DNA of 64,000 bases from the NCBI RefSeq assembly GCF_900187405.1, contig NZ_LT896716.1, positions 3,844,753-3,908,752 on the forward strand. The letters run 5' to 3'. The position numbers and the translations under genes are program-made. Positions 44,827 through 52,615 of this stretch are shown one piece after another (position 1 is the first letter of the stretch; every line of letters begins with the position of its first letter). This DNA comes from Geobacter sp. DSM 9736. GTDB taxonomy: Bacteria; Desulfobacterota; Desulfuromonadia; Geobacterales; Geobacteraceae. Under the pieces are notes generated by a model that did no database searches, had not been told where the DNA came from, and saw only the letters and a program-made list of their open reading frames with translations.

Positions 44827-45468
44827 TTAAACGGCGCCGTTGAGACGGGCGATGAGGCTTTCAGCGGCTTGCTGCGGCCTGTCGGCGGCCAGAACCGCAG
44901 AAATGAGTGATATGCCGTGGGTTCCTGCGGCCATTACCTGATGTGCATTGTCGAGAGTCACCCCGCCCAGGCCAAAAACGGGTATAGTTAGCGATTCCGT
45001 TACCTGCTTAAGCTTGGAGAGGCCAAGAGGCTCTCCATACTGCGCTTTCGACGGGGTGTAGAAGACTGGGCCGTAGGTGATGAAATCTGCGCCCTTGTCC
45101 TGTGCGTTCATTGCACTTATCTGATTGTGGCAGGAGACACCGATCATCTTGTTTTTTCCAACCAGGTGGCGTGCCTTGTACAGCGGGATGCTATCGCCTC
45201 CGAGATGTATGCCGTCGGCATCAACGGCAAGCGCGATGTCGATGCGATCGTTTATAAAGAGAAGCGCTCCGTATTGAGCAGTCAGCTTTCGCATTTCGGT
45301 TGCCAGTTCAAAGAGCTCACGGCTTACGAGGTCCTTCTCTCGCAGCTGGACGGCCTTAATGCCACCGCTCAGTGCCTGCTCCACGCGGTCTAGCAGATTG
45401 CCCCTTGCCTGGTGCCGGTCGGTAATTAGATACAGTCTGAAATCGACCGGTAACCGTGGGCGGGGCAT
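44827..45468 (-). CDS. thiE: thiamine-phosphate synthase
   Basis: This gene encodes 213 residues. FRLYLITDRHQARG, AVQLREKDLVSRELFELA, LFINDRIDIALAVDADGIHLGGDSIPL and FITYGPVFYTPSKAQYG are ThiE signatures. It joins HMP-pyrophosphate with thiazole phosphate to make thiamine phosphate. Its start overlaps the thiG stop, and it ends the thiS - thiG - thiE operon governed by the TPP riboswitch. Confidence 0.95.
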   Translation of the reverse strand: MPRPRLPVDFRLYLITDRHQARGNLLDRVEQALSGGIKAVQLREKDLVSRELFELATEMRKLTAQYGALLFINDRIDIALAVDADGIHLGGDSIPLYKARHLVGKNKMIGVSCHNQISAMNAQDKGADFITYGPVFYTPSKAQYGEPLGLSKLKQVTESLTIPVFGLGGVTLDNAHQVMAAGTHGISLISAVLAADRPQQAAESLIARLNGAV

Positions 45469-46244
45469 CAGACAAGGCCTTCAATGGGACTCGAGGCCGT
45501 CGCATACAGTTTTTTCGGAATACGCCCCGCGAGGTACGCAAGCCTTCCGGCCCGGACAGCGAGATTCATGGCGGTGGCCATGGAGACGGGGTCTTTGGCG
45601 CCTGCTATTCCCGTATTCATCAGGACCCCGTGGCATCCCAATTCCATGGCGATAGCGGCATCGGAGGCGGTGCCGACTCCCGCGTCCACTATCACGGGGA
45701 CTTTCACGGTATCAAGAATGATGCGGATGTTGTACGGATTCCTGATACCGAGACCGCTCCCGATTGGAGCGCCAAGGGGCATTACTGCGGCACATCCTAT
45801 ATCCTCCAGCTTCTTGCATATTATCGGGTCGTCGCTGGTATAGGGGAGAACAGTGAAACCTTCCTTCACGAGGATCTTTGCAGCCTTTAGCAGTTCCTCA
45901 TTGTCCGGAAAGAGCGTTTGTTCATCCCCGAGAACTTCGAGTTTCACGAATTCGGAAAGTCCGGCTTCCCTGGCGAGCCGGCAAGTGCGGATCGCATCTT
46001 CTGCGGTATAACAGCCGGCGGTGTTAGGAAGCAGTGTGTACTTGGATACATCGAGATGGTCCAGAAGGGACTCCTTGCTGCGGTCGGAAATGTTGACTCG
46101 GCGCACAGCAACCGTAATGACCTCAGCTCCTGATGCCTCAATTGCATCCACCATCTGCTTGAAGTCCGCGTATTTCCCGGTACCCACCATGAGCCGTGAC
46201 GTGAACTCTCGGCCCCCGATTACAAGTTTATCTTCATTAGGCAT
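45468..46244 (-). CDS. thiG: thiazole synthase
   Basis: This gene encodes 258 residues. [87 protein letters not shown] and [31 protein letters not shown] are ThiG. It uses ThiS-thiocarboxylate, deoxyxylulose-phosphate and dehydroglycine to form the thiazole. Its start overlaps the end of thiS by eight bases. Confidence 0.95.
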   Translation of the reverse strand: MPNEDKLVIGGREFTSRLMVGTGKYADFKQMVDAIEASGAEVITVAVRRVNISDRSKESLLDHLDVSKYTLLPNTAGCYTAEDAIRTCRLAREAGLSEFVKLEVLGDEQTLFPDNEELLKAAKILVKEGFTVLPYTSDDPIICKKLEDIGCAAVMPLGAPIGSGLGIRNPYNIRIILDTVKVPVIVDAGVGTASDAAIAMELGCHGVLMNTGIAGAKDPVSMATAMNLAVRAGRLAYLAGRIPKKLYATASSPIEGLV

Positions 46245-46482
46245 CAGTAGCTCCTCTTGTTGTGTCTGCAGTGTTTATGCAAGATGCTCCGCCCCCTACG
46301 AAATGTACGATTTCAATGCGATCCCCGGATTTAAGACGCGTCTTTTCATATTCCATCTTGGGTAGGATTTCCAGGTTCAACTCAATTGCGATCCGGCGCG
46401 GATCTATGTCCAGCTCCTGCAGCAGTTCCAGTACCGTTGCCCCTTTCGTCTCCTGCAATTCGCCATTAACTGTAATCTGCAT
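46237..46482 (-). CDS. thiS: sulfur carrier protein ThiS with a C-terminal extension
   Basis: This gene encodes 81 residues. The ubiquitin-like core [22 protein letters not shown] and [15 protein letters not shown] is typical of ThiS, which normally ends at GG so that the terminal Gly can be adenylated and thiocarboxylated. Here Gly63-65 are followed by 16 more residues ([16 protein letters not shown]) before the stop, which overlaps thiG. Either a protease removes the tail, as for QbsE-type carriers, or a sequencing or frameshift error adds it. No JAMM-type protease is visible in the window. The start has TTCGGCGACAAGGAACAGTA upstream, with AAGGA eight bases before the ATG. Confidence 0.85.
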   Translation of the reverse strand: MQITVNGELQETKGATVLELLQELDIDPRRIAIELNLEILPKMEYEKTRLKSGDRIEIVHFVGGGASCINTADTTRGATDA

Positions 46483-46500
46483 TACTGTTCCTTGTCGCCG

Positions 46501-46527
46501 AAAAAGAAATAGCCGCGGATGCGGCCA
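46501..46527 (-). terminator. riboswitch-controlled terminator upstream of thiS
   Basis: On the minus strand GGCCGC and GCGGCT form a stem with an ATCC loop (46522-46511 region), followed by ATTTCTTTTT. It lies between the TPP aptamer and thiS and is the likely OFF structure when thiamine pyrophosphate is bound. Confidence 0.75.
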
Positions 46528-46544
46528 TTATCGGTCTCAGCAAG

Positions 46545-46663
46545 CCGCTTCCCTACGCCGGCATTACCCGGATCAGGTACAAAGGGTTGTCCAGCGTTTC
46601 TGCAGACGGTTGCGTGATCAACCTGCAGAAACCATGGGACTCTCAGTCGAAACTCCCCCAGCG
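46545..46663 (-). promoter_or_regulatory. TPP riboswitch (THI box)
   Basis: On the minus strand the leader contains CTGAGAG, ACCC, then CCTGATCCGGGTAATGCCGG and CGTAGGGAAGC, the conserved TPP-aptamer blocks in the right order. P1 can pair CGCT with AGCG at the ends, and an optional P3a arm is a perfect 10-bp hairpin (GTTTCTGCAG / CTGCAGAAAC). It lies 60 bases upstream of thiS and just before a terminator hairpin. Confidence 0.93.
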
Positions 46664-46780
46664 ATTCTATTTAGTTGAGAATATGGGATTTTGCGGTGCT
46701 AAACTAGCAACAATGACAGCTGGCTGTCAAGCTCTTTTCCTCAGGACCGAGGCCGCGTGAGGGGGCGGATCCTACGGTGC

Positions 46781-47329
46781 TCATTCCTCTGCTTCATGCT
46801 TTTTTTTCAGCGTTCGGTGAAGTTCCTGGAGAGCTTCCTGCTCCTTTTTTATATCCTCGGTGCAGCGGGTCCAGCTGTGGTAACTTTCGAGGCTGAGAAT
46901 GGTAAGGCCGGCTGCGAAAACTGCCCAGAAATTGGCTTCCATGGCGCCTGCAAAATGGTAGAAGAAAAAGAACCCGGCAAGATAGCCAACGTGGGCAATC
47001 CCGCTGCTGCTGGCAGAGCCGCTCGCCATTCGGGAGAGAATGAGAATAATTGCGGAAAAACTGTAGAGCATCAACGCGGCACTTATCATGTTTGAGGAAG
47101 GGGGGCGGCCAAGCAGCGCTCGGAACTGAGGCGAGAAAGAGGGTAGAAAATCGAAATCACGGACCGCTCCTATGCTCAGGGTGATGAAGAGCGCAAGCGA
47201 AAACAGGCCCCGGCTCGCTTTTGACTTAAGGCGGCGGATATTTTCAAGCGCTTCGACCTGCCTTTGTTGAAGTGCAGACAGGCCGTCGCTTCCTTTATCC
47301 CCCGAGGGGTGTGCGGTTTGGTTCTGCAT
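46781..47329 (-). CDS. membrane protein of the redox module, unrecognised
   Basis: This gene encodes 182 residues. A charged N terminus (1-45, ALQQRQVEALENIRRLKSKA) is followed by four predicted membrane helices (LFSLALFITLSIGAV, ISAALMLYSFSAIILILSRMA, HVGYLAGFFFFYHFAG and NFWAVFAAGLTILSL) and a charged helical tail. No conserved motif is recognised and no haem motif is present. It is the last gene of the minus-strand cytochrome cluster, 43 bases after the kinase-less haem sensor, so a role in the same system is inferred. No obvious terminator follows within 100 bases. Confidence 0.72.
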   Translation of the reverse strand: MQNQTAHPSGDKGSDGLSALQQRQVEALENIRRLKSKASRGLFSLALFITLSIGAVRDFDFLPSFSPQFRALLGRPPSSNMISAALMLYSFSAIILILSRMASGSASSSGIAHVGYLAGFFFFYHFAGAMEANFWAVFAAGLTILSLESYHSWTRCTEDIKKEQEALQELHRTLKKKHEAEE

Positions 47330-47372
47330 CAGTCGGTGATTTCTCCGGCGGGGAAATGTAGATGATGTGGCT

Positions 47373-48212
47373 TCACCCGGATTTCTGCCTCACGCTGTTC
47401 CGGGCAAGTTCCAGCTCCTGTTCGGCCTTTTGCAGTCGCTGTGCAACAACGGCGACGTTGTCAGCGAGCGCTTTAAGTTCTCCGGTATGAGGGGGGGGCG
47501 CGGCATTTATATTACCATTCCTTACGGCCGCGGTGAATTCGATTATCTCCCGAAGCGGTACGAACACGTTGCGGCGAAGCAGAGCGCAGACTCCGCCGAT
47601 CGTAAGTATCAGGACGAGGAAGCTGAAGATCATGAGCCTGCTGCGCATGAGAGAGAGTGCTTTCTGGAGCGGAGCGGATGAAACCCCCAGATCGAGTGTC
47701 CCGAGGACCTTCTGATTCGCGCTATGAAAATGGCAATCAGCGGTGAAGCAGACCGGTTCATTGTATACGGGAGCGGTAATGGCTATAACCTCGACCCCTT
47801 TTTCGTTCACGTACCGCCGCGCCTGCTGCATGACCCCCAGGCTGGCGGCTGGGACGGGGCCTGCGTGACAGCCGACGCATCCGGCTGCATTCTTGTCCAC
47901 GAGCCTGTTGATCTCATTGTGGTCCTCGGAGAACATGACGAGGCCCTTTTTGTTGAAAATCCTGACATGCTCCATTCGCTCCTGCGCTCCCACGCTATCT
48001 ATGATGTTGCGCAACGTTTCCCTGTCGGACTTGAGCATGGCGTAACGTGTGGATCTGATGATCGTGTCTGCCAGATCGGTTTCGTAGCTGACGGCGTCGT
48101 TGATCAGATCGTTCTTCATGTGGGAGTAGAGAAGTATGCTGCTCACGATCACGAAACCGGTTACGGCAACTACAACCGGCACGATGGCACGAGCGGTCAA
48201 TGACTTGAACAT
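47373..48212 (-). CDS. kinase-less c-haem sensor with HAMP region
   Basis: This gene encodes 279 residues. One N-terminal membrane helix (about 8-30), a periplasmic domain (about 31-190), a second helix (about 192-213) and a HAMP-like segment (NVFVPLREIIEFTAAVRNGNINA) with a short coiled coil. The periplasmic domain has CVGCH (C112, C115, H116) and CFTADCH (C155, C160, H161), a CX2CH and a CX4CH. It is homologous to the periplasmic part of the kinase at 59.4-61.0 kb (shared CxxCHAG, PVYNE/AIYNE and CHFH blocks). It ends without DHp or ATPase domains, so it must signal through another protein. It sits with the nonaheme cytochrome (74 bases upstream). Confidence 0.85.
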   Translation of the reverse strand: MFKSLTARAIVPVVVAVTGFVIVSSILLYSHMKNDLINDAVSYETDLADTIIRSTRYAMLKSDRETLRNIIDSVGAQERMEHVRIFNKKGLVMFSEDHNEINRLVDKNAAGCVGCHAGPVPAASLGVMQQARRYVNEKGVEVIAITAPVYNEPVCFTADCHFHSANQKVLGTLDLGVSSAPLQKALSLMRSRLMIFSFLVLILTIGGVCALLRRNVFVPLREIIEFTAAVRNGNINAAPPPHTGELKALADNVAVVAQRLQKAEQELELARNSVRQKSG

Positions 48213-48248
48213 ACCATTCCTTTCAGGGGAGCGACAATTCCTGCGATG

Positions 48249-48279
48249 GGCAGGGGCACCGAAACTCGGTGCCCCTGCC
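48249..48279 (-). terminator. strong hairpin between the nonaheme cytochrome and the haem-sensor gene
   Basis: GGCAGGGGCACCG / CGGTGCCCCTGCC, a 13-bp perfect stem with a five-base loop, starts eight bases past the cytochrome stop. There is no T tract, so it may stabilise mRNA or reduce read-through more than terminate. Confidence 0.5.
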
Positions 48280-48286
48280 AGTGGGG

Positions 48287-49045
48287 CTATTTGTGGTGGC
48301 AGGTATCACAATTGGCAGCGACGGTAAATGCGGTTTTGCCGTCATGGCATTTGCCGCAGGACTTCCCTTTCTCCATTTCCGTCATGGAGACAGGTTTGTT
48401 GCCGGTTGCAGGCTTGAAGACGCCATTGTGGCAGTCTCCGCATTTGTACATGCTGATATGGGTGTCGTGGCTGAACTTTACGTTGCTGATCTCTTTTACC
48501 TTGAAGGTGACGTCTCTCGTAGGGTGACAGGCCCCGCACTTGGCGACGCTGAAAGCAGTTTTCCCGTTATGGCAGGCTCCGCACGATTTTCCTTTTTCCA
48601 TCTCGGCCATCGTGACCCGTTTGTTGGGTCCGGTTTCGTAGAGCTTCGTGTGGCAGGCGTCGCACTGCATTTCCTTGAGGTGCCTGTTGTGACTGAAAAC
48701 CACAGGCCCTGTCTCGCGAATCTTGAAGGTTACGTCCTTCACCTTGTGGCATGCGGTGCAGTTGCTTAGGGGGAAGGCGGTCTTGCCATGGCACATGCCG
48801 CACGATTTCCCTTTTTCCATATCAGCCATGGAGTATCGGGTTTTCATCTTCATGTTGTCGTTATGGCATGATTTACAACTGACATTCGGCGATTTGGGAG
48901 ATTTTTTCTTCAGATGCACCTTATGACTGAAGACGACCTTCCCTCCACCCTTGGTATCGTAGGTGACATCCTTCAGTTCCAGCGCTGCAGCATTGGAAGC
49001 ACAGCAGACAAGTATTGCGGGAAGAAGCAGCCATCTGAATTTCAT
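48287..49045 (-). CDS. nonaheme c-type cytochrome of three triheme repeats
   Basis: ATG 49045 gives 252 residues (GGAGAG five bases upstream). A signal peptide (MKFRWLLLPAILVCCASNAAA) is followed by three repeats of about 70-80 residues. Each has VFSHxxH, CxxCH, MEKGKSCGxCH and CxxCH, and the phrase DVTF links them. In total nine CxxCH: CKSCH, CGMCH, CTACH, CDACH, CGACH, CGACH, CGDCH, CGKCH, CDTCH. This is the nanowire-type triheme (c7-like) repeat seen in Geobacter multiheme cytochromes. It acts in the periplasm as an electron carrier or reservoir. It has its own promoter downstream of the NrfD gene. Confidence 0.94.
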   Translation of the reverse strand: MKFRWLLLPAILVCCASNAAALELKDVTYDTKGGGKVVFSHKVHLKKKSPKSPNVSCKSCHNDNMKMKTRYSMADMEKGKSCGMCHGKTAFPLSNCTACHKVKDVTFKIRETGPVVFSHNRHLKEMQCDACHTKLYETGPNKRVTMAEMEKGKSCGACHNGKTAFSVAKCGACHPTRDVTFKVKEISNVKFSHDTHISMYKCGDCHNGVFKPATGNKPVSMTEMEKGKSCGKCHDGKTAFTVAANCDTCHHK

Positions 49046-49070
49046 GTTTCTCTCCTTGCATAAAAATAGA

Positions 49071-49098
49071 ATTGCCGGACCTTTTACAGCCCGGCAAT
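49071..49098 (-). terminator. hairpin between the NrfD gene and the nonaheme gene
   Basis: ATTGCCGG / CCGGCAAT, 8 bp with a 12-base loop, followed on the minus strand by TCTATTTTTAT. It overlaps the -10 of the next promoter by two bases, so transcripts begun at that promoter carry only part of the stem. Confidence 0.6.
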
Positions 49099-49125
49099 TA
49101 TAGAGCAATAAATTTCCATTTTCAA
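49097..49125 (-). promoter_or_regulatory. sigma-70 promoter of the nonaheme cytochrome gene
   Basis: TTGAAA (49125-49120), 17 bases, then TATAAT (49102-49097) on the minus strand, both near-perfect. The predicted start falls near 49090, inside the upstream terminator hairpin, about 45 bases before the ATG. Confidence 0.75.
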
Positions 49126-49135
49126 TTAAATCCGA

Positions 49136-50530
49136 TTAAGTAATTTCGTCCATGGACTTGTAGCTGTTCGAGGAAAGATTCTCATTCTGCATAGTGCTAT
49201 ACGTGGCGACGGAGGCAGGTCTATCCGACACCCGGTATCCCGTCTGCTTGTTCTCGGTTACCGGGACCGTTGCAAGTTCGTCAGCGGTCTTCCATGCGTA
49301 AAGGATCGGCAGGCGGTAAAGGATGAACCGGTACACTGTTATGTAGATGGCAAAAATCGTTATGCAAATGACAACTTCACGCCAATGCGGGATCTCTCTG
49401 TATGGGAGCTTCCAGTTGAAGGTGATGAGAGCGGTGTTTACCCGATTTAGAACTACGCCGAAGACTGTCAGGAATGCAGTGAATCGGACGAGTCCCACCT
49501 GCTTGTTTCTGATGGCGTGGGCGAAGAGGAAGAGCGGAAGAACTACGCCGATCCCCATTTCAAACATGAACCATTTACCCCACCCGGTGGTGAGATATTC
49601 CCACTTGTTGTCATGTGCGATTCCTATGAGCTTTATCGTCAGGTAGGTAGCGAGGCCCATGCTTGCGCCCTTTGCCAGAGCTATCTGAAGTTTTCCGAGA
49701 GTGTTCTTGAAAGTTTCGTCGCAGCGCCAGCCCATGAACTTGTTTGCGATGGTGCTGACTGCGATAACCATGCACAGACCACCTGGCAGCGATGATACGA
49801 AGAAGTGTAGCCACTGGAAGGATGCGGAGTACCAGAGTGGATGTACCTTGCCAGGAGCGTAAGTGAACAGCGCACCCAATGCCCCCTGGTGCAGGGTGGA
49901 GAGGATTATGCCGGCGACGGTAAGACCGAGGACGATCTTTTTCACCGCCCGCTTTCCTATCGGGAACCCAATCCACTCGAAGAAGGAAACGGAAACCTCC
50001 GCGATCTGGACAGAAAGGTACGTCGAGACGTGCCACGCGACCAGAAAAAGAACGGCTGCAGGCCCGAAGGACACTACCATCGGGTACGGTAGCCGCCACG
50101 GCTGCCCCAGATCCACCAGCAGGTACACGACTGCGAAGAAGTATCCGAGTAGGCCGTTGAGCAGTGCCAATCGCTCGATCGGCTCGAAATCGTGCCGCCC
50201 GAATACTTCAACTGTAGTCCCCAGTTGGAATCCGGAGGAGGAGAGCGGCACCATGGCGAACAGGCCGAATCCCAGGAAGAGTCCCCAGGGGTAGTCGTTG
50301 GAGCTGTGTGTTACCCATGACAGCCCGAAAATAAAGCGGCCGATAATTATCGGGATCCCGATAGCGAAGATCACGCCGAGTATCCAGTTGAAGGGATTGC
50401 GCAAGGCCTGGGTCAGGTACTGCCCCGGCGATAGACCGAGAAACAGTTTTTCCATGAGACTCCACTTCTGGCCTGAAGCCTTGTAGAGCGAATCTACCAT
50501 TTCTATGCCGTGTGCTCTGTAGGTTTTCAT
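49136..50530 (-). CDS. NrfD/HybB-type quinone-interacting membrane subunit
   Basis: This gene encodes 464 residues and about ten membrane helices. The charged N terminus is followed by NWILGVIFAIGIPIIIGRF, YPWGLFLGFGLFAMVPLSSSGFQLG, LLGYFFAVVYLLVDLGQPWRLPYP and FEWIGFPIG. This is the PsrC/NrfD/HybB layout; the size and the LDLGQPWR-type stretch resemble the HybB branch. It would pass electrons between the menaquinone pool and the partner Fe-S protein. Its start overlaps the stop of that protein's gene as ATGA. Confidence 0.9.
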   Translation of the reverse strand: MKTYRAHGIEMVDSLYKASGQKWSLMEKLFLGLSPGQYLTQALRNPFNWILGVIFAIGIPIIIGRFIFGLSWVTHSSNDYPWGLFLGFGLFAMVPLSSSGFQLGTTVEVFGRHDFEPIERLALLNGLLGYFFAVVYLLVDLGQPWRLPYPMVVSFGPAAVLFLVAWHVSTYLSVQIAEVSVSFFEWIGFPIGKRAVKKIVLGLTVAGIILSTLHQGALGALFTYAPGKVHPLWYSASFQWLHFFVSSLPGGLCMVIAVSTIANKFMGWRCDETFKNTLGKLQIALAKGASMGLATYLTIKLIGIAHDNKWEYLTTGWGKWFMFEMGIGVVLPLFLFAHAIRNKQVGLVRFTAFLTVFGVVLNRVNTALITFNWKLPYREIPHWREVVICITIFAIYITVYRFILYRLPILYAWKTADELATVPVTENKQTGYRVSDRPASVATYSTMQNENLSSNSYKSMDEIT

Positions 50531-51447
50531 TTGTGGGAGTCCTCCTGCGCTGATTTGGAATGATCATCGTGCTCATGCCCTTTGTTCTTAGTCGAGAGCA
50601 GGTGAAAGCCTGTGAAAAGGGCGGGCCAGATCGAGAGCACCATCGGGACGGTGCCGAGGAACTCCTTGACGTTGGAAATAATCGGTTCGTTGGCCATCGT
50701 GGTGTCAAATCCGACCTGATCGAAGGGGACACCTGACAGGTAGAGCCAGCCGGTTCCGCCAACCTCTTTTTCGCCGTACACGTGGTCTACGTACTTGTCG
50801 GGAGTTTCCCGTATCCGCTCATGAGCCCTCTTGATGAGGTCTTTGCGGTACCCGAATGTAAGAACCTCCTGGGGACAGATCTCTACACATGCTGGGGGTT
50901 TTCCGTATTTGACCCGTGTGTCGTAGCAGAATATGCACTTCTTCACCACCGGATTGAAGGCACTAGAGTAGCTGTAGCCCGGGGCGTTGAACGGGCATGC
51001 TATCATGCAGTTGCGGCAGCCTACGCAGATCTTGGGGTTGTAGATGACCGCGCCCTCTTTCGTCTTTGTATAGGCGTTGACAAAGCATGAAGTGAGGCAT
51101 GCGGGTTCGTTGCAGTGGTTGCACTGGATCTTCCGGTAGACGGGTGCTCCATTGTTCTGTTGGTCGTATTTGTTTACGACGGTGTATGCATATTCATCCG
51201 GTCGGCGTTTTTCCTTGAATACGGATTGATCGGTGAAGGAGGTTTCCGGTTCCGGAAGCTTCTGCTCCTTGTTGCAGGCGGCTTCGCAGCTGCGGCAGCC
51301 GATGCAGCGCGTCAAGTCCACCAGAACTCCCATCGCCTCGGGATACCCCTCAAAGGAACCGCCACTCCAGGCTTTCTTAGACATGCCCACCGTGGACGCA
51401 GCAGCTCCGCATGCCAGACAGCCTTTCAGGAAATCTCTTCGTTTCAT
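50527..51447 (-). CDS. HybA-like four-cluster Fe-S protein with Tat signal and C-terminal anchor
   Basis: This gene encodes 306 residues. The twin-arginine signal MKRRDFLKGCLACGAAASTVG is followed by four [4Fe-4S] ligand sets: CIGCRSCEAAC, CNHCNEPACLTSC, CVGCRNCMIAC and CIFC...CVEIC. A C-terminal helix (VPMVLSIWPALFTGFHLL) anchors it. The arrangement matches HybA/DmsB-type electron-transfer subunits that sit on the periplasmic face beside an NrfD/HybB partner. A strong GAAGGAG precedes it. No molybdopterin catalytic subunit is encoded here, so electrons probably go to or come from the cytochromes. Confidence 0.92.
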   Translation of the reverse strand: MKRRDFLKGCLACGAAASTVGMSKKAWSGGSFEGYPEAMGVLVDLTRCIGCRSCEAACNKEQKLPEPETSFTDQSVFKEKRRPDEYAYTVVNKYDQQNNGAPVYRKIQCNHCNEPACLTSCFVNAYTKTKEGAVIYNPKICVGCRNCMIACPFNAPGYSYSSAFNPVVKKCIFCYDTRVKYGKPPACVEICPQEVLTFGYRKDLIKRAHERIRETPDKYVDHVYGEKEVGGTGWLYLSGVPFDQVGFDTTMANEPIISNVKEFLGTVPMVLSIWPALFTGFHLLSTKNKGHEHDDHSKSAQEDSHK

Positions 51448-51503
51448 GGTTGTAGTCTCCTTCGGTTCGATTTCAAATCTTCAAGCATTTCAAATGCGAA
51501 TCA

Positions 51504-52025
51504 TCAGTGGCCGCCGTGTTTTCTTCCAGCGGTTGCCTTTGGAGCGAATGCCCCCGCTTTGTAAAGTTCGTCACCGGATTTGGTTCGAGGATGGCAGTCT
51601 TCACACCCTGTCGGACCACCCTTCTTGTCATGGCATCCGATGCAGTTTATGTGGTACGCACCCTTCAAGCCGGGCTTGTCGGTGTGGTACATCTGAGGAT
51701 CACGGTCCCTGAGGCTGGCAGCGGCAAACGGTTCCCGGACATGACAGGATTTACATGCAACATTCTTGGTTTCACCACTGTTGCGGTGGCATCTGACGCA
51801 GTTGCGGTCCTCGAAAAGGGTTCCCGTCGTATGATGGTGACAATCGGCGCAGTCCTTAGTGAGGCTGATATGTTTCGCATGATCGAAGGGGACTCTCTCA
51901 TAATATTGAACAAGGGAGTCTAGGTTTATCGTATCGGGCACGCTGGCACCCCGAGAGTCGAGTGGGACCAGGTACAGCATCAGTGCTGCAATTCCACCGA
52001 TGAGCCAGTTCCTGACAGCATACAT
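51504..52025 (-). CDS. pentaheme c-type cytochrome
   Basis: ATG 52025 is preceded by AAAGGAG and gives 173 residues. The N-terminal hydrophobic helix (WLIGGIAALMLYLVPLDSRGA) is a signal or anchor. Haem motifs: CADCH, CVRCH, CKSCH, CIGCH and CEDCH. Additional His (FDHAKH, CHHH, MYHTD, YHINC) can give bis-His ligation, as in class III/c7 cytochromes. It is the first cytochrome of the operon and starts 72 bases after the 56-aa membrane protein. It is probably the periplasmic partner of the HybA/HybB-like pair. Confidence 0.92.
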   Translation of the reverse strand: MYAVRNWLIGGIAALMLYLVPLDSRGASVPDTINLDSLVQYYERVPFDHAKHISLTKDCADCHHHTTGTLFEDRNCVRCHRNSGETKNVACKSCHVREPFAAASLRDRDPQMYHTDKPGLKGAYHINCIGCHDKKGGPTGCEDCHPRTKSGDELYKAGAFAPKATAGRKHGGH

Positions 52026-52097
52026 AGTTAGTTCTCCTTTATCGTTGGCATTACCATTCAATTGAAAGCCGGTGCCGAATCATCGGGTTAAAGCATG

Positions 52098-52268
52098 TCA
52101 ATGGCTGGAATCATTGTTGTCCGATTTGTGGATGTAGCGGTAAAAAATCGGGAATCCGCAGAAAAAAGCGACGCAGATCAGGTACTCGACCCCTTTGATG
52201 TACTGGTAGAAATCTACAAGTGTGTACACCGATTTGATTTCGCCGATTGACTGAAAAAGTTCTGACAT
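52098..52268 (-). CDS. small membrane protein (56 aa)
   Basis: ATG 52268 has GAGAGGAGAA upstream and opens 57 codons; too short to be shown by ordinary length cut-offs. The product has a polar N terminus, one hydrophobic segment (YLICVAFFCGFPIFYRYI, about 29-46) and a basic/acidic tail (HKSDNNDSSH). Its position before the pentaheme and NrfD genes resembles the small accessory subunits of Hmc- or Cbc-type complexes. No conserved motif is recognised. Confidence 0.72.
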   Translation of the reverse strand: MSELFQSIGEIKSVYTLVDFYQYIKGVEYLICVAFFCGFPIFYRYIHKSDNNDSSH

Positions 52269-52314
52269 GATAGTTCTCCTCTCTTTTTTTATTTATGGTC
52301 TCTGAACGAGAGCT

Positions 52315-52560
52315 TTATTTTCCTGTTTCAGCCTTGGCTGCTTCACTTTTGCCTTCAGCGGTCACGACACTTTTGATCATTCCCCAAAGCGTGATGAGAG
52401 CGGGTATCAGCTGAGCAACTACCACCAGTGCGCAGAAGCCGAGGAAAACCAGAACGAGGATGCCGCTGTTGTAAACCTTGGTTGTTGATGCTGCAAATGC
52501 AGGGGTAATGGTCAGAAGCCAAAGCAGCAACGTGTTGAGAAGTAGCATAGTCCCTTTCAT
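52315..52560 (-). CDS. small single-pass membrane protein, paralogue A
   Basis: This gene encodes 81 residues with AGGAGG upstream. A signal peptide (MKGTMLLLNTLLLWLLTITPAFA) is followed by one membrane helix (ILVLVFLGFCALVVVAQLIPALITLWGMI) and a charged Lys/Glu tail. The helix ends in AQLIPALITLWGMIKS, a variant of the FQxxPGxxxxxxMIKG stretch also found in the proteins at 53046-53294 and 57531-57755. I know no function for this family; its position between a receiver-like gene and the respiratory genes suggests a role in the redox module. Confidence 0.72.
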   Translation of the reverse strand: MKGTMLLLNTLLLWLLTITPAFAASTTKVYNSGILVLVFLGFCALVVVAQLIPALITLWGMIKSVVTAEGKSEAAKAETGK

Positions 52561-52615
52561 GACAGCCTCCTTTTGAATGTGATTTCCTCCTGCTTAATCT
52601 TACGCATCATTTTAT

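Noticed and set aside
45456-45890. Plus-strand ORF of 144 codons over thiG
   Set aside because: Antisense to a canonical thiG; no ribosome site and no recognisable protein features.
48249-48279. Strong terminator after the nonaheme gene
   Set aside because: The 13-bp stem is clear but no T tract follows on the minus strand, so it is listed as a hairpin with low confidence instead of a certain terminator.
50208-50762. Minus-strand ORF of 184 codons spanning the junction of the NrfD and Fe-S genes
   Set aside because: It is out of frame with both well-supported genes, and its translation is Pro/Arg/Ser-rich with no motif.
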